Source: Paguma larvata (Eukaryota; Chordata; Mammalia; Carnivora; Viverridae). Taken from it: a DNA stretch of 64,000 nucleotides. How positions within the stretch are numbered: the stretch's first letter is position 1; the number at the start of each line of letters is the position of its first letter. Location of the stretch: positions 70,963,312-71,027,311 of the forward strand of contig CM057826.1 in NCBI GenBank assembly GCA_030068075.1, in the 5' to 3' direction. The notes beneath the pieces are model-generated. The model worked only from the letters and a program-made list of their open reading frames with translations, made no database searches and was not told the origin of the DNA. Of the stretch, positions 22,847 to 35,345 are shown piece by piece. The position numbers and the translations under genes are program-made.

Positions 22847-23043
22847 AAAGATTGTTTCAGGGCCGTGGGTGTCTCAGTAGTTTGAGTCAGACTTTGGCTC
22901 TGGTCATGATTTCATGGCTCATGAGTTCACGTCCCACATTGAATTCACTACTGTCAGTGCAGATCTGACTTTGGATCCTCTGTCCTCCTCTCTCTTTGCC
23001 CCTCCTCTCTCTCTCTCTCTCTCTTTTTCTCTCTCTCTCTCTA

Positions 23044-23081
<38 letters not shown>

Positions 23082-23149
23082 ATATATATATACACTCAAA
23101 CTCTCTCAAAAATAAACATTAAAGACAATTTAAAAAAAAGAATGTTTCA
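22847..23149 (+). mobile_element. carnivore SINE with expanded CT/TA region
   Basis: A diverged SINE (head near 22861) flanked by AAAGATTGTTTCA (22848-22859) and AAAGAATGTTTCA (to 23149). The CT-rich region and adjoining TA run (about 22989-23093) have expanded into a microsatellite of about 100 bases. The tail reads AAAAATAAACATTAAAG. Confidence 0.88.
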
Positions 23150-24894
23150 AAGTTCAAGGTTCAAAAGGTCTAGTTTTTAACAAATTATTCTGTAATAAGC
23201 TAATAAGTCGATCAGATATAAAATCCTGCTGGAACTTCCCAGATTCCTTGAAAACCACAATAGACTTGATTCAAAGATTCAACGGGCCCCTCATTCATAT
23301 TGGATGACTGCTTAGGGCTACCATCTGCTTCTATACAGTCATTTCAATGGTAAAAAAAAAATTAGGAAAGGATAGATGGAGGAGAGAAAGAAGAGAGAAG
23401 ACTGATTTTCATCATGTCCCTATTTTACATCTGGTAATAAGTATAATGTAAGTAGTCTCTGTATTTATAGATAAGGAGATCAAAGCTCCTAAAATCTCAG
23501 AATGGCAGTCTGTTATCCACTCAAAATTCACATGGCAGGAGACCAGGAACAATCATATTTCAAACCTGCATGATTATGGACTAGATCTTTTAAGTAAAAC
23601 AAAGAATTATTTTTTGTAGGATATGCAGATTTTTCTATACTCCATGCTAACACAAACAATCCCTAAGTGTGCACCCAGAATGTGGTTTCACTGACGCTGA
23701 TTTCTAGCCCTGAAAAGAGAACAATGACTTAAATCAGCATGAAACAACTGCACTAAAGCTCTTTTTTCTAAAGTGCATTGATTGCCACCCACCCATCCCA
23801 GTGTCCCTCTTCACACTTTTAACCTAAGAATTTAAAGTGAAAATGGCCAGGTCCTCACCTTCAGCTTTGGGAACAAAATGCTAAAAAGTAGACTCTGTTT
23901 CATAAGATTTATCCTCATGTGAAAACTGTCATTATGCTGCTCTTTTCAGTAAATAAGCCTATTAGTTTCTTAAAAAGAAAAAGGTAACTTATAATAAAAG
24001 CTGTGGCAGCTTTTCTCATTCTATAAACATTGTTGATAATGATTGCTTATGGGCATGTGACTCTCCATGTCCAATCATACTACAAACGGAGAGATTTAGG
24101 GAGTCCTTCAAGTACTCTTATCCTTTTATTTCATTATATGGAGAATAAATCTTTAAACAATACTTTTTACAGAAACCAAGTGAAAAATGCCCATTGCCTA
24201 GTGTACTCTGGGGAAATAACAGAAACTTTCTATTGAATCCAATTAAACCATGCATTAATATGCTACTCACATTCGGAAAGGGGATATAATATCTCCTTAA
24301 TCAGTTTGATTTTTCATTTTAATATACAAATAGTTAGGGGAAAATTATTTTATAGTCACTTAAAATTGTGTGCAATTTATTTTAGCATTTAGCTCTCACA
24401 TTTTAGGCTAATTTGAAAACTTTAGGTATAAAATTATGCCACAGTTATTTTGTTTTTACTTCCATATTCTCAAGTATTAGGAAAATTAAGATATTCCACT
24501 ATTTTCCTCAGTATTCAGATGTCAGTAGTGCTCTGATAAAAGGAGTAAAATATAAACAAATAGGAACAGTACTGAGAAGAGGTATATGTTTCCAAGGGCG
24601 ACATAAGATGCTCTGTGGATATAAACATTAGTATTATGTAGAAAATATACTTTATGAAACTCATGGGCAGAGACATAGAAAAAATTTAACACTGTATTCA
24701 AAATTCATTAAAGTATGGCATTTAGGCTATGTTTCATCATACATAGAAGAAACTATGAAAGTATGCATAGAATATTTGCATGAAATATATGATGAAAAAA
24801 TATAAGGGTCCTAAAATCACTAGTAAATTAATATAACCATTAATATTGTGATATGTCTTCTGTTGTTTATTTCTATGCCCAGGTATTTGTTAAA
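23150..24894. other. unique sequence, no gene seen
   Basis: No gene recognised. A stretch near 23460-23530 vaguely resembles a MIR or L2 core but is too decayed to call. Confidence 0.35.
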
Positions 24895-25150
24895 AATGTA
24901 GACAAATTGGTTTGGGTTATATATATCACCCTTCTATTTATATTATCCTAAATTATTCTTCTAAATCATCATTTTAATAATTGCATAAGATTCTGTAATA
25001 CAGATATGTCATAATATATTTACCTGTCCTATTATTTTTTGGCCATTTGCGCTTTTTATAAGTCATAATTACAATTTACCCAATGAGAAACATACATTTA
25101 GGTGAAACTTTGCCTGTGTTTCTCCATTGTTCAGTAACAGAGTGATAAAA
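24895..25150 (-). mobile_element. old L1 3' relic
   Basis: ATTGCATAAGATTCTGTAAT, TCATAATATATTTACCTGTC, TTTTTTGGCCATTTGCG and CATAATTACAATTTACCCAA follow the order of an old L1 3' UTR in reverse complement (the part around GCATAGTATTCCATTGTAT). Diverged by many changes. Confidence 0.6.
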
Positions 25151-25479
25151 ATGTGTTCATGGTAGAAATTAGTAAACCGTTCCTGGGATCTGCAAGGTTA
25201 TCAGGTATCACTCTGAGTTTTCAGTGGCACTGCAGTTTGAAAATTTCTTACATAATTTCATGAATATTTCAATAGGAACATGAAACAGTACAAATTAGGG
25301 GCAGCTAGCCAATATCTTCATCTGAAATCAATCTTTGTAATGTGAAATCTATACTTCTTGATTTTATTCTAGTCACGATAGTTTAATCAACTTATTCTTA
25401 AAATATAAATCAGAAATTCCTACAGAGAGAAAGATATGCTTACATATAACTTATAAGAACAGTTTCTCGTGGCTTCTAA

Positions 25480-25700
25480 CAGTTGGCTCTCTTGATTACA
25501 GTAACTTTGACAAGTGCTACAATGACAATATTAATGCGTTAATGTCATCCGTATCAATCATATCTAGCTTGAAGGGTCATTTTCAAAGTTAACAGCTTAT
25601 GGCAAAGTCACAAAGTGTTAATGTTCGTTAAGTAGTAACTGTTCAGAAAATTGTAGGCTTATGGCACATTTAATTATATTTCAAACAGTTTTCAATTAGT
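25480..25700. other. possible conserved non-coding block
   Basis: No repeat signature; it keeps CpGs (25537, 25550, 25627) in an AT-rich setting and contains an imperfect inverted repeat whose outer arms are ATGACA (25522-25527) and TGTCAT (25543-25548) around ATTAATGCGTTAAT. Inference from texture only. Confidence 0.25.
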
Positions 25701-26201
25701 TTTGAAAAATAATTAGTAAGACTGTTCCAAAATACTTTCAAAATGCATAAATATATTTCTATATGTGCTTTATTATTATTAATTATACTTATTCCAATAT
25801 TCTGAATGTTAATTTGATACTCCATTTAAAAAGTTTATTACCATGCCAAATCTCAAAAAAATACTAACTTTATATATAATGTACTTCAACTTCTAAATAA
25901 TTTTCAATTTTTAAATAGTAAGTAATTGGTAATCAAAACAATAATTTGATATAACATAAAATCTGGTTGTGCAATGAAAAAGTTATATGAAAGATGCATT
26001 TTAAAAGCAGAATGCAAGAAGCCAAAATAAACTGCTTTGAAGATACCATGTATCATTACATCTATCATTATGATTACAATATAATATATTTTGTGGAAAT
26101 AAACTAGTTTTAAGAATTAATGATATAATTTTAAACCATTTTTAACTAGAACTTTTGGAGGAAAATTTAAAAGTTTGAAATGGAATGGCAGTTTAAAAAA
26201 G
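25701..26201. other. AT-rich unique sequence, no gene seen
   Basis: No feature recognised. Confidence 0.4.
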
Positions 26202-26429
26202 AAAGCATGAATGGGGAGCCTGGGTGGCTCAGTCAGTTAAGCGTCCAACTTCGGCTCAGGTCATGATGTCACAATCTGTGGATTCGAGCCTTACTTCAGG
26301 CTTTGTGCTGACAGCTTGGAGCCTGGAGCTTGCTTCAGATTCTGTGTTACCTCTCTCTGTCCTTCCCCCACTCATGCTCTATCTCAGAAATAAATAAATG
26401 TTAAAAGTATTTTAAAAAAAAGCATGAAT
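26202..26429 (+). mobile_element. carnivore tRNA-Lys SINE with 11-bp duplication
   Basis: SINE from about 26213 (GGGGAGCCTGGGTGGCTCAG) to 26418 with recognisable A box, the B-box region GATTCGAGCC at 26281-26290, a CT-rich region and an AAATAAATAAATG tail. AAAGCATGAAT at 26202-26212 and 26419-26429 is the exact target-site duplication. Confidence 0.95.
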
Positions 26430-26669
26430 ATGTGGAAACGAAATTAAATCTTAGAAAAATTTTGAAATCCAAGTAATTTGGATTCCTAAAATAATCTTGT
26501 TTATACTCTGTTTTACATTAGAAGTTCTGCCTTCAGCCAGAACTTAGACCAGCACTGTGTACTTTTGCCACAACTTAGATAGGTTTAGCTTTCAAGAGCA
26601 CAGTGAAAGAAAAATTATATGGGAAAAAATACTTATGAACAATTTCAAAGCATTAAAATTCTTATTTTA

Positions 26670-26905
26670 TAGCATAATGATAAAAACTGCCTGGGGTAAA
26701 ATTCTGCACTGCTACTTACTAGCTCTGGGACCTTGTGAAAATTACTTAAATCCTCTGTGCCTCAGGTTTTTCATATGTAAAATGGCGATAATAATAATTA
26801 TTCAGGGTTGTTAGGCTAATTAAATGTCATAACAATACAGGAAGCATTTAGAACAGTTCGTGACACAGAGTGCTATATTAGTATTAGATATGATTACTAT
26901 TGTGA
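26670..26905 (+). repeat. MIR, nearly full length
   Basis: All MIR blocks are in order: ACTGCCTGGGGTAAAATTCT, ACTTACTAGCTCTGGGACCT, AAAATTACTTAAATCCTCTG, TGCCTCAGGTTTTTCATATG, AAAATGGCGATAATAATAAT, GGGTTGTTAGGCTAATTAAA, and TTAGAACAGTTCGTGACACA. It is the best-preserved MIR in the window. The frame at 26557-26814 is translated MIR. Confidence 0.88.
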
Positions 26906-27129
26906 CGCTGAGTTTCTGTTATGCTCCACCTACAGTTACTGCCATGCACCTACGACATGCAACAGGACAGAAGAAAATGGACACCCGAATCATATATGTA
27001 TATATGATTTACAATGTCTACACGCTTCAGCAGGAAATAAAACAGGTATGAAAAACGCATCAAGCTCCCTAGCAAGGAGAAGTTTAATACTTTTTGATTC
27101 CTAATTCCTATTTTACTCATCTACTTCTG

Positions 27130-27188
27130 CACCAGATCACTCCCCAGATCTGTGCAGATCACTGCTCATCCAGATCACCGCTCACGGT
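27130..27188 (+). repeat. short imperfect CAGATC repeat
   Basis: The words CCAGATCACT, CCAGATCTGTG, GCAGATCACTGCTC and CCAGATCACCGCTC follow each other within 60 bases; an imperfect local tandem duplication. Confidence 0.65.
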
Positions 27189-27374
27189 GTGCGAGCAGAA
27201 CCGGATGTGTCATGTTGCTCCATATCCCTTTACTATTTACTTCGGTTTTCATTTGCTCCTCTAGTTTCACGAGATGCAGGTTAACACTACTGGTCTGAGC
27301 CCTTTCTTCTCTTCTTACATAAGCATATAATGCCATTAATTTCATTCTCAGCCCTCCTCTACCTGCCTTCCACA

Positions 27375-28010
27375 AATTTTGAAGGGATTTCTTTTTTTTA
27401 TTCAGTCCAAGATATTTTTAGAATTTCCTGGAGACTATTTATTTGTCTTATGGGTTATTTGCAATCGTACTGTTTAGTTTCTAAATACTTAGGACTTTTC
27501 TAGATAAATATCTGACATTAAGTTCTCATTTAATTCTGCAATAATCTGGGCATATATTTTGAATGATTTCTATTCATTAAAGTTTACTGAGGTTTGTTTT
27601 GTGGCCGGGGATATGATATCTATAGACATAGATAAAGGTAAAGATTAATGTTTTATGTGCATTTTCAAATAACATGTATTTGGCTGCTCTTGAATGGACT
27701 GTTCTATAAAAGTAAAATCAGCCTACTTGGTACATAATGCTGGCCAATGAGATTATCGATTTACTACCTACTTTCTGAGAGAGCAATACTCAAGTGTCCA
27801 ACATTCATTTTAGTTTCTCTGTTTTTCCTTTTTTCGTCATGTAAGTTGAAGCTCTGTTGCTAGGTGTATACACATTTAGTACTGGTATGACTTCCTGGTG
27901 AACTGACCTCTTCATCATTTTGAAATATTCTTTCCTTCACTAGTATTATTTTGTATTCTGAAATGTAGCTTGTCTGATATTAATATGCACACTCTAGAAA
28001 GAAATGTTGT
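27375..28010 (-). mobile_element. ancient L1 ORF2 endonuclease-region relic
   Basis: Reverse complement of the endonuclease part of ORF2 in an old (L1M-type) element. Diagnostic segments in order are TTAGGACTTTTCTAGATAAA at about 27490, TTTATTGGCC-like GTTTTGTGGCCGGGGATATG near 27597, GAAGCTCTGTTGCTAGGTGT near 27848, CTTCCTGGTGAACTGACCTC near 27890 and GCTTGTCTGATATTAATATG near 27968. Stops in all frames; no function. Confidence 0.75.
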
Positions 28011-28645
28011 AAATGAGCGTTTCTCACTTAACCATCATCTTTGGAGTACACTAATGTGACTTTTTATAACCTATGGGGAAACAGAACCTCTGACACTAAT
28101 TTAATAAAGCACAGTATCTGAAATTCCATTTTTGGTAAGTTCTCCCAGATTCTGACTATTATTGTTTCTCAAACTTAGTTTCTTTTGGTGTTATGAATAG
28201 TTATCTGTTTTCTTGGCTATTTTCAGGTCATTTAGCAGATAATAAGGGTTTGGTTTAGGAGCTAGTCCATCTTATACCAATTATACCATTCTGACTTAAT
28301 TCTCGTTAGAACCTGATTTTTATTACATATCCTTATTGTATAAAATATATTGTCATTTTACATAAGGAATACATGTGAGCCACACAAAATTGAACATATT
28401 AGCGTGACCTTTCACACTCAGTTGCAAAAGGAATACAGTCTAAAAAAAAAAAAGGTTATCAAATATGTCTGGATTTAGATGCTTTTAACAATATAATTTA
28501 AGAGCCTACTTAAATTGCAGCATAATATAAAAGAAAAAACATACAACTGGAAATGAGAAGAGTTACGTTTGAAACCTTTCACAACCTGCTGATAACCTCA
28601 GGGAAGACATTTAGTAGTTAAAAGACTCAGTTACTTATCAATTAA
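28011..28645. other. unique sequence, no gene seen
   Basis: Contains an 11-13 base A run near 28442. No gene or clear repeat. It lies between two L1 fragments and may hold further decayed L1. Confidence 0.35.
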
Positions 28646-29213
28646 TAAATGGATACATCAAAGCAACCTAAGTGTTCACTGACAGATGAATGGATAAAGA
28701 AGATGTAATGATATGTATATATAGTGGAATATTACTTAACCATAAATAAGAATAAAATCTTCCCATTTGTCACAAAATGGATAGACGTAGAGGATATTAT
28801 GCTAAGTACAATAAGTCAGACAGATAAGGACAAATACTGCATGAGTTCACTTGTATGTGGAATCTAAAAACAACAACAACAACAAGAACTGAACAAACAG
28901 AACACTAGATACAGGAAACAAACTACTGGTTACCAGAGGGTAAAAAGGGTTGAAGGGAAGGGAGGTAGGTGATATAGGAAGGGTATTTAAGATGTACAAA
29001 CTTACAGTTATAGGAAATAAGTCATGGGGAAGGAGTGTAACACAATGTGAATACAGACAGTACTGTAATAACTTAGTACAATGACAGAAGATAAATATAC
29101 TTGAATGATCATGGGAATCATTTTGTAATGTATAAGAATATTGAATCACTATACATACTTGAAACTATTAGGATACTGTATGTCAAGTATACTTTAATTA
29201 AAAAAAAAAAAAG
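28646..29213 (+). mobile_element. LINE-1 3' end, plus strand
   Basis: L1 ORF2 C-terminus and 3' UTR: AGCAACCTAAGTGTTCACTG, AATGGATAAAGAAGATGTAA, GTGGAATATTACTTAACCAT, ATAAGTCAGACAGATAAGGA, then the 3' UTR to the poly(A) at 29200-29213. About 0.57 kb, 5'-truncated and diverged. AAATGGATACAT at the left and AAATGGACAT after the tail may be a decayed target-site duplication. Confidence 0.85.
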
Positions 29214-29688
29214 AAGAAAGAAATGGACATAATAAGACTACATGACTTTAAGTACCAAGAAATAAAGATTTACGTTAAGGCACAAATTAAATATCTAGAG
29301 TGAGAGCACTATGAAGTGTTACAATTATTTGCTTTTATTATTAAGTTGATTTTGTTTTAAGTTCTTTAACAAATGCTGTCAAGGGCCAGTTTCATCCTGT
29401 TAGGCACTGAAGTTTTGAACTGCAATCACATATTGAGGTACGTAATAATATCTAAGTTATAATAATGAGAAGCGTCGGCAACCTCTGCTTCCACAATCTA
29501 TGACTTGAGAATGGCATTACTTATTTTTTTTCCTTTATCAAAGTAGTATCACTATCAAGTGCTAATAGAAATTTTTCCCAATATCTTTATTTTAATATTT
29601 TTAATCCCTTTGTCGCCCTCCCTTAGGATGTTATTACTTATAATTTGACATTGATGAGTGGTACTAGGATCAGGAAATAGCATGGTTA
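29214..29688. other. unique sequence, no gene seen
   Basis: No feature recognised. Confidence 0.4.
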
Positions 29689-30130
29689 GTTTTCTGGCAG
29701 TTTCATGCTGTCAGTCGCATCAGTTAATCTCTGTTCTCACATGCCAGCTTAGCACTGCACAGTCATTTGAAAGACTCTATGTAAGAGTCTCCCACCTTCT
29801 TTTCTTGTTATAAGGAAGTTCCCTGAACTTCTCTGTCATTAAACGTTCTTTAATCTCTTTGAAAGTAACATGACCCACTGTATGGTTTCCCCTTTATTAA
29901 TGCAAATGTTCCAGACAGTATCCTTAAATGTCTAGAATTAAATATTTTCTGTCAATTTCAGCAGATGGAGTTCTGTTCAGATAATGACAATGCTACTACA
30001 AACCTTGCTTTAATTGCCGTATTATAATCTCCAGACCTGAAAAGCCCTGGAGACCCTGACACATAAAATGCCTTTCAGCTATGCAGGTGTGGAATTCATT
30101 ACAAGTGTGTTTTAAGTTAGGAATATATCT
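29689..30130. other. possible conserved non-coding block
   Basis: A repeat-free block of higher complexity than its flanks, with CTTTATTAATGCAAATGTTC at about 29890 containing an octamer-like ATGCAAAT and a homeodomain TTAAT core, and an E-box-like CAGATG at 29963. There is no open frame. Inference from texture only. Confidence 0.22.
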
Positions 30131-31999
30131 TGAACTCATTGAAAGACTACCAATGCCCTTGGGGTATTTGATAACTTGAGCTATTATTTAAAGTGTAACA
30201 ATGCTGACATATTAAAAGAGAGCAAAGTGTAAGAGAGCATGTAATTATGAGGACACACATACATGCACACAGTCTTTAAGAGAAATAAGTGATATTCTTA
30301 GATCTTTTTTGTAAAAAGCAGGGAAAAGTAGTGAAACCTCTCTAAGATAAAAATCATTATCAGCAAAATGACACTTTTAACAGGCTTGATTAATAATAAG
30401 GGTAAAAGTGGACGTTTCTACCTACTATAGCATTAGTGCTCCACTTTGTTATATGTGTTTTAATGAAATTTAAAAAAAAGAGTATAAATGCTGTAATAAT
30501 AATAAGATAGTAATAATATAGTAATAATACTAATAGTATAGGCCTGTAACATAACTGAAACACATTTATACTTTAAAACTTGAGAAAAGTTTCTCTTCAA
30601 AATACCCTTATCATGGACATAAAAACATAACCTTTGTTTTGCGGTCCCTATGCATGATATTCGTAGCTAAATCACTGGCAAATGCACATCCTGCATCAAT
30701 CAACAGATTACTGATTCAAGTTCACACATTTCAACAGCAACAACAACACCACATGTGGTATGGTTTCCTCATTCTGTTGAATAATACTGAAAATAATTCT
30801 GGGACCAATGCAGGGACAGTCTCAGTGGATTTTTCTCTTTTTCCCTTTGTCGCATATTTAATACTTGTCCTCCAAATTAACTGCATGGGTCAGGATGAAA
30901 AAAAGAAGACAGAGCACAGCCATGTCAGTGAGTATATTAATTGGCCTCTGCGTATTATTTTTTCCTTGATGACTTAATTTAAAACCATTTTTGCTGAGAA
31001 ATCTTTTGAAAGGGAACATGGGATTTTCAAAGAAAAGTTGTGAGACAAGTTGATCAAAGTGCCCATCAGCTGGAATAACATTTAACTGTGTGTGATCTGA
31101 AAATCTTCACAATGGAGCTGAATCACATAAAAGAGAAAAGCAGAATGAACGGTAAGCATGAACATGGCGAGATAGCCCTACATTGACAATCAAGCAATGG
31201 TTCTCAATGGTTCAATCAGTCTGCTGATGTGAAGTCCAAGTTGGTACTCCCGTTGACCTCTTCATATCCTGCCGAGAAGAGGTTTGAGAACAAAGCATGG
31301 ACACTGAAATACAATAACAACAGATAAAGCATCACCAAGATTCCTTCATTGCTTATATTTATATTGACATACAAAAGGGCACAAAAAATAAAAATAGCAC
31401 ACTAAGTGTAATCTACAAGCAGAAAGTGGCAAAAGCACATACAACCACTTGGAATATACAAAAATGATATCAATCAAGCTCATTTATTTTTACATTAGAG
31501 TATGAATAAAAGTTACATTCAAGATCGCATGATTTCATTCCAGGTTTTATTACATGTTTCTATGGAGGAAGTTCCAAAATTAAAGTAATTATTTATAGAA
31601 AATTATATTGTTTTCTCCTAAAGAATACCCTACAGGGTTGTATTCCCATCATAAACACAGAAAAAAAAAATGCACCCACCAAGAGAAACCCCTAAAGTCA
31701 GCAAGAGAAGTTTCCTAATGTGTCTCCTTTAGTGTGTCCTACACATAGCTGGAAGGCATCAAATAGCTTCTTTGAGAAAACTCTATTAGCATTTCTGTGT
31801 CTCAAATACAGAATACTGATAGAAAATGGATAGACACAATACATCTGATTGCCTCAATCTGCTCTACATAATGGATTATGCAGAAACTGCATGGATGCTG
31901 CCCAAATATCCTCACAGTCTCTGCTCAATCAGAACAACTCAAGGTCTTTTCTTAAACTACATATATCTGATTATACTGTTCAATTTATATGCAAACAAT
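30131..31999. other. unique sequence, no gene seen
   Basis: A TAATAATA-rich patch lies at about 30494-30540. The 112-codon frame at 30639-30977 has no recognised domain and no exon context. Confidence 0.4.
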
Positions 32000-32234
32000 A
32001 TTATGTGGCCAAAGGGCACTTGGGTGGCTCAGCAGGTTAAGCATCTTGATTCCAGCTCAAGTCATGATCTCACAGTCGTGATATCCAGCTCCACATTAAT
32101 GCTCCATGCTGACAGTGCAGAAACTGCTTGGGATTCACTCCCTCCCTCTCTCTCTCTGTCCCATCTCTCTCCTCTCTCTTCTCTCTCTCTTGCCAAATAA
32201 ATAAATAAATTTTTTTTAAAAATTATGTGGCCAA
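32000..32234 (+). mobile_element. carnivore tRNA-Lys SINE with 13-bp duplication
   Basis: SINE (GGGCACTTGGGTGGCTCAGC from 32014) with a long CT-rich region and AAATAAATAAATAAA tail. ATTATGTGGCCAA at 32000-32012 and 32222-32234 is an exact target-site duplication. The predicted frame 31826-32200 is a fusion of unique sequence and SINE. Confidence 0.95.
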
Positions 32235-32258
32235 GATGATTTATTATTATGTCATTAA

Positions 32259-32560
32259 TTTTTTTTTTTTTTTTTTTTTTTAGTAAGGAGAAGGCTGTAA
32301 CTTTTTAATAGACTTTGATACACAGTAATCAAATGATTTGCTCAGTGTCTCCTGAGCAGGTACAAGTTTCCTGCCAGTTCATTACTATGTGTTAGTTAGA
32401 AGGCCATGTTACATGCTGAACCACTTGGAAGTCTACAGAATATCAGTACCATTAGAGGAATGGAAATTTACTGGGTATAGATTCTGAGTAAATTTTTGTA
32501 CCATATAACAGAAGCTTAACAAAATAAAGTTAGAAAAGAAAATTACTATTTTTAGTAGTG
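32259..32560 (-). other. candidate processed retrocopy of unknown mRNA 3' end
   Basis: A run of 23 T (32259-32281) is followed on the plus strand by TTTAAT at 32304-32309, which on the minus strand is the poly(A) signal ATTAAA about 22 bases before an A tail. The sequence beyond belongs to no repeat I recognise. This arrangement fits the 3' end of a reverse-transcribed mRNA on the minus strand. No target-site duplication, no coding match and no right boundary were found; it could equally be a T run in unique DNA. Confidence 0.25.
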
Positions 32561-34997
32561 CCATTGTGATTGAGAGGTTTCAAATTACATTGGATTTAGG
32601 TTAACTGAGTCCTTAATATAGGCAAAATAATCCTCAGTATCTATTGATAAATCTTATTAAGTCAAAGAAATGTTGTAGGACAGGACTTGTTTTGCTTTTG
32701 CAAAATGGATCACATTTTTAATATAATCCAAGAAAATATGATCAAGAGGGGTAATTTTAAAAGCCTACTCATCACAAGAAAATTTTAGTCCTATTCTTCA
32801 TGGTAAAAGGAATAAAATGACAGAAACAAGCACTGATTTGGGACATCCTCTGGGAGAAAAAAGTGACCTCCTGGTATGGGGTTATGGGATACGAAAGATA
32901 AAGTTTCCGAACCACGGTAACTTTTTTTTTTTTTTTTAAAGCTGGTTTCCTCCTTTACAAAATGAGGCTGTTTCATATTTTATGCTCACAGACTAGAGAA
33001 AGCATGCCTGTGGTAAAGCCATTGCAATGGGAAGCAGTTTATGTTCGACGCTTATGTGGGAATAACAAATCAAAACCAGATATATTTTGGTTTCAAAAGT
33101 ATGGTTTTGTTATAGAAGATTTACTTAACGTTTGAAATATTGAAGTGCTATTGGCCTGGAGTTTGGATAGGAACAGAGAAAAGTTAACAGGTTATATTTT
33201 ACCAAAGTATTGATTTACATTCTATGGAAAGCTCCTTGCTTGTTTTATGTATTTATTTTCTATATTCATGGAAAAACAAATCTGTGCTAAGTATAAATAT
33301 CAAGTTATAGTACAAATGATTAATATAGAGTACTGAGAGTCTGAATGTCCAAGAAAACCTGAACTGAGTTCTGAGTCCAAGATACTTCTAAAATAAGCCA
33401 TACAGAGAGGACCATTTTGGGCATAATTAAAATTAGCAACGTCTAGCTTAAAAGTTCACTCCTGTCCTTTAGACTAAAACCTATTTCACTGGTTGCAAAG
33501 TAAAGCTAAACTCCAGAATTGCATCAATTACTTTCTCTTGTAAATAGAAAATAAAGTAAATCCAAAGAAAACTTTTCATTCTTCCCTCTTGATGCCAATA
33601 CCTGCATTAAAGATTAGAATTAAACTGCCTCTCCTATTCATTTGCTAGTTAAATTTTAAAAACTAATTTCCTAAACATTAATAGCAGTGTTTTTAAGTTA
33701 TTGAGAAAAATTCAGTCATTTTTTAATTTTTGATATAAATCTTGCATTATATCTTTTATTTTTCATGTATGAAAAATGCGTGAGAATTCCATCTGTCTCT
33801 AGCAGTCACTGGACCATGCAAAGTGAAACACAAGGAGTGAAATAATTGCATTATTTTATTTCAAAAAGAAATGTCGTAATTACATTTTCCCCCTTGTGTG
33901 GACCATTTCCTGATATGGCATGAGCTTGGTCTCAAACAGTTGAATTAAAAAAATATAATTTGGAGAGGGATTTCTTGATCTCCCATTTACTGTGCTTTTC
34001 CAATGCCCTCATCCATCAGTCTGACTCCTTGTGGTGTCAGTATTTCCTTCTATGTAATTTTTTATGTAGGAGATATTAGATCTGTTCCCTAAATATTTTA
34101 TTTTCCAGACTTTGAATACTGATGTGATTCAAAATCACTTAATTTGCAATTCATCTTTTATTGTCGTTAGGCAATAGTAAGAAGTCTGATCTAAAGATTA
34201 TTGAAACTTACTGAACTTTCATTCAATGAATCTTAAAAAGAGCAACAATTAATTTACTTAAATAATTTACTGAGAAAGGAAAAGGTAATTATCTGGATAT
34301 AAAAATTATATACATAAAATCTCAGAAACTGAAACCATTGATGATATTTAAAATATTTGGAAATGTAAAGTCCTTCTTGTTTAGTGAATACAGTTCTAGT
34401 ACAGGATTTTCCATATAAAAACAATGCAGATTCAATTACATCAAGTTAGAAAAACTAAGCTGGCTTTGTTGTGCCAATTCAAAAGAAGGATAATTTTTAA
34501 CAGGTTTTAAGTAAATTATTGGCAAAAAAATGGACTGACAATTTATTAATTCCAAATAGTCTAATGTTAATTCAAATATTTTATTAAAATAAATGTTATT
34601 TGCTAATAGAGATTTAAATTATACCTCTTAAGTTAAATCCTAAACTGTCTGAAAATTATCTATTATTGGGATATAAAGTATAGAATATTTTATAATATTG
34701 AAGCATTTTTCATTCCTTACATTTTCTTACTACTTTATGGCCAGATTTATAACCTGGGTGAACTACCATTGAACTGGAAAAATAAAATGAAACTACTTAC
34801 TAATGAAGTAAACCTTAAATAGAAGTCTAAAAATGGTGATATAAATTAGTCTTATATTTTTTTTATAAACATTTTGATGTGTTGCTTGATAGAGCAGTTG
34901 CTCTTAGCTTTCTAGAATTGCTATGAAACTTACACAAAATATGATTTGTCTGAGTACAATGTCGTCTACAAACACATTATTTAGTTTTTAAAAAATT
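32561..34997. other. AT-rich unique sequence, no gene seen
   Basis: No gene or recognised repeat. Includes a T run at 32921-32936. Confidence 0.4.
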
Positions 34998-35345
34998 GGA
35001 GCTATGGGTTTGTGTTATTCCCAAAATGTCTATGATCAAAACCTAAGGACCAATATGATGGTATTAAGAAATGGGGGTCTATGGAACCCTTAGATCATAA
35101 GGTGGAGCGCTTCTGAAGGAGATTAATTCCCTCATAACAGAGGCATAAAAGAGCTCCTTTGCCCTTTTAATAATCAACACAAAGTCAGCAGTGTGTAACC
35201 CTAAAGTCTTCTTTCACCAGAACCTCACCCTGCTGGCCCTGGATCTTGGATTTCCAACCTCTAGAATGGTAAGAAATAAATTTCCATTGTTCATAAGTTA
35301 CCCAGTCTGTATTATTTTGTTATAAAAGCCCAAATGGGTAAAATG
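34998..35345 (+). mobile_element. solo LTR relic, MaLR-like
   Basis: The order is that of a mammalian MaLR-type LTR: TATGGGTTTGTGTTATTCCC, CTAAGGACCAATATGATGGT, GATCATAAGGTGGAGC, CATAAAAGAGCTCCTTTGCC, GGATCTTGGATTTCCAACCT, CTAGAATGGTAAGAAATAAA (poly(A) signal AATAAA 35275-35280) and TATTATTTTGTTATAAAAGC. No internal region adjoins it. Terminal bases are decayed, so ends are approximate and the subfamily is not assigned. Confidence 0.65.
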
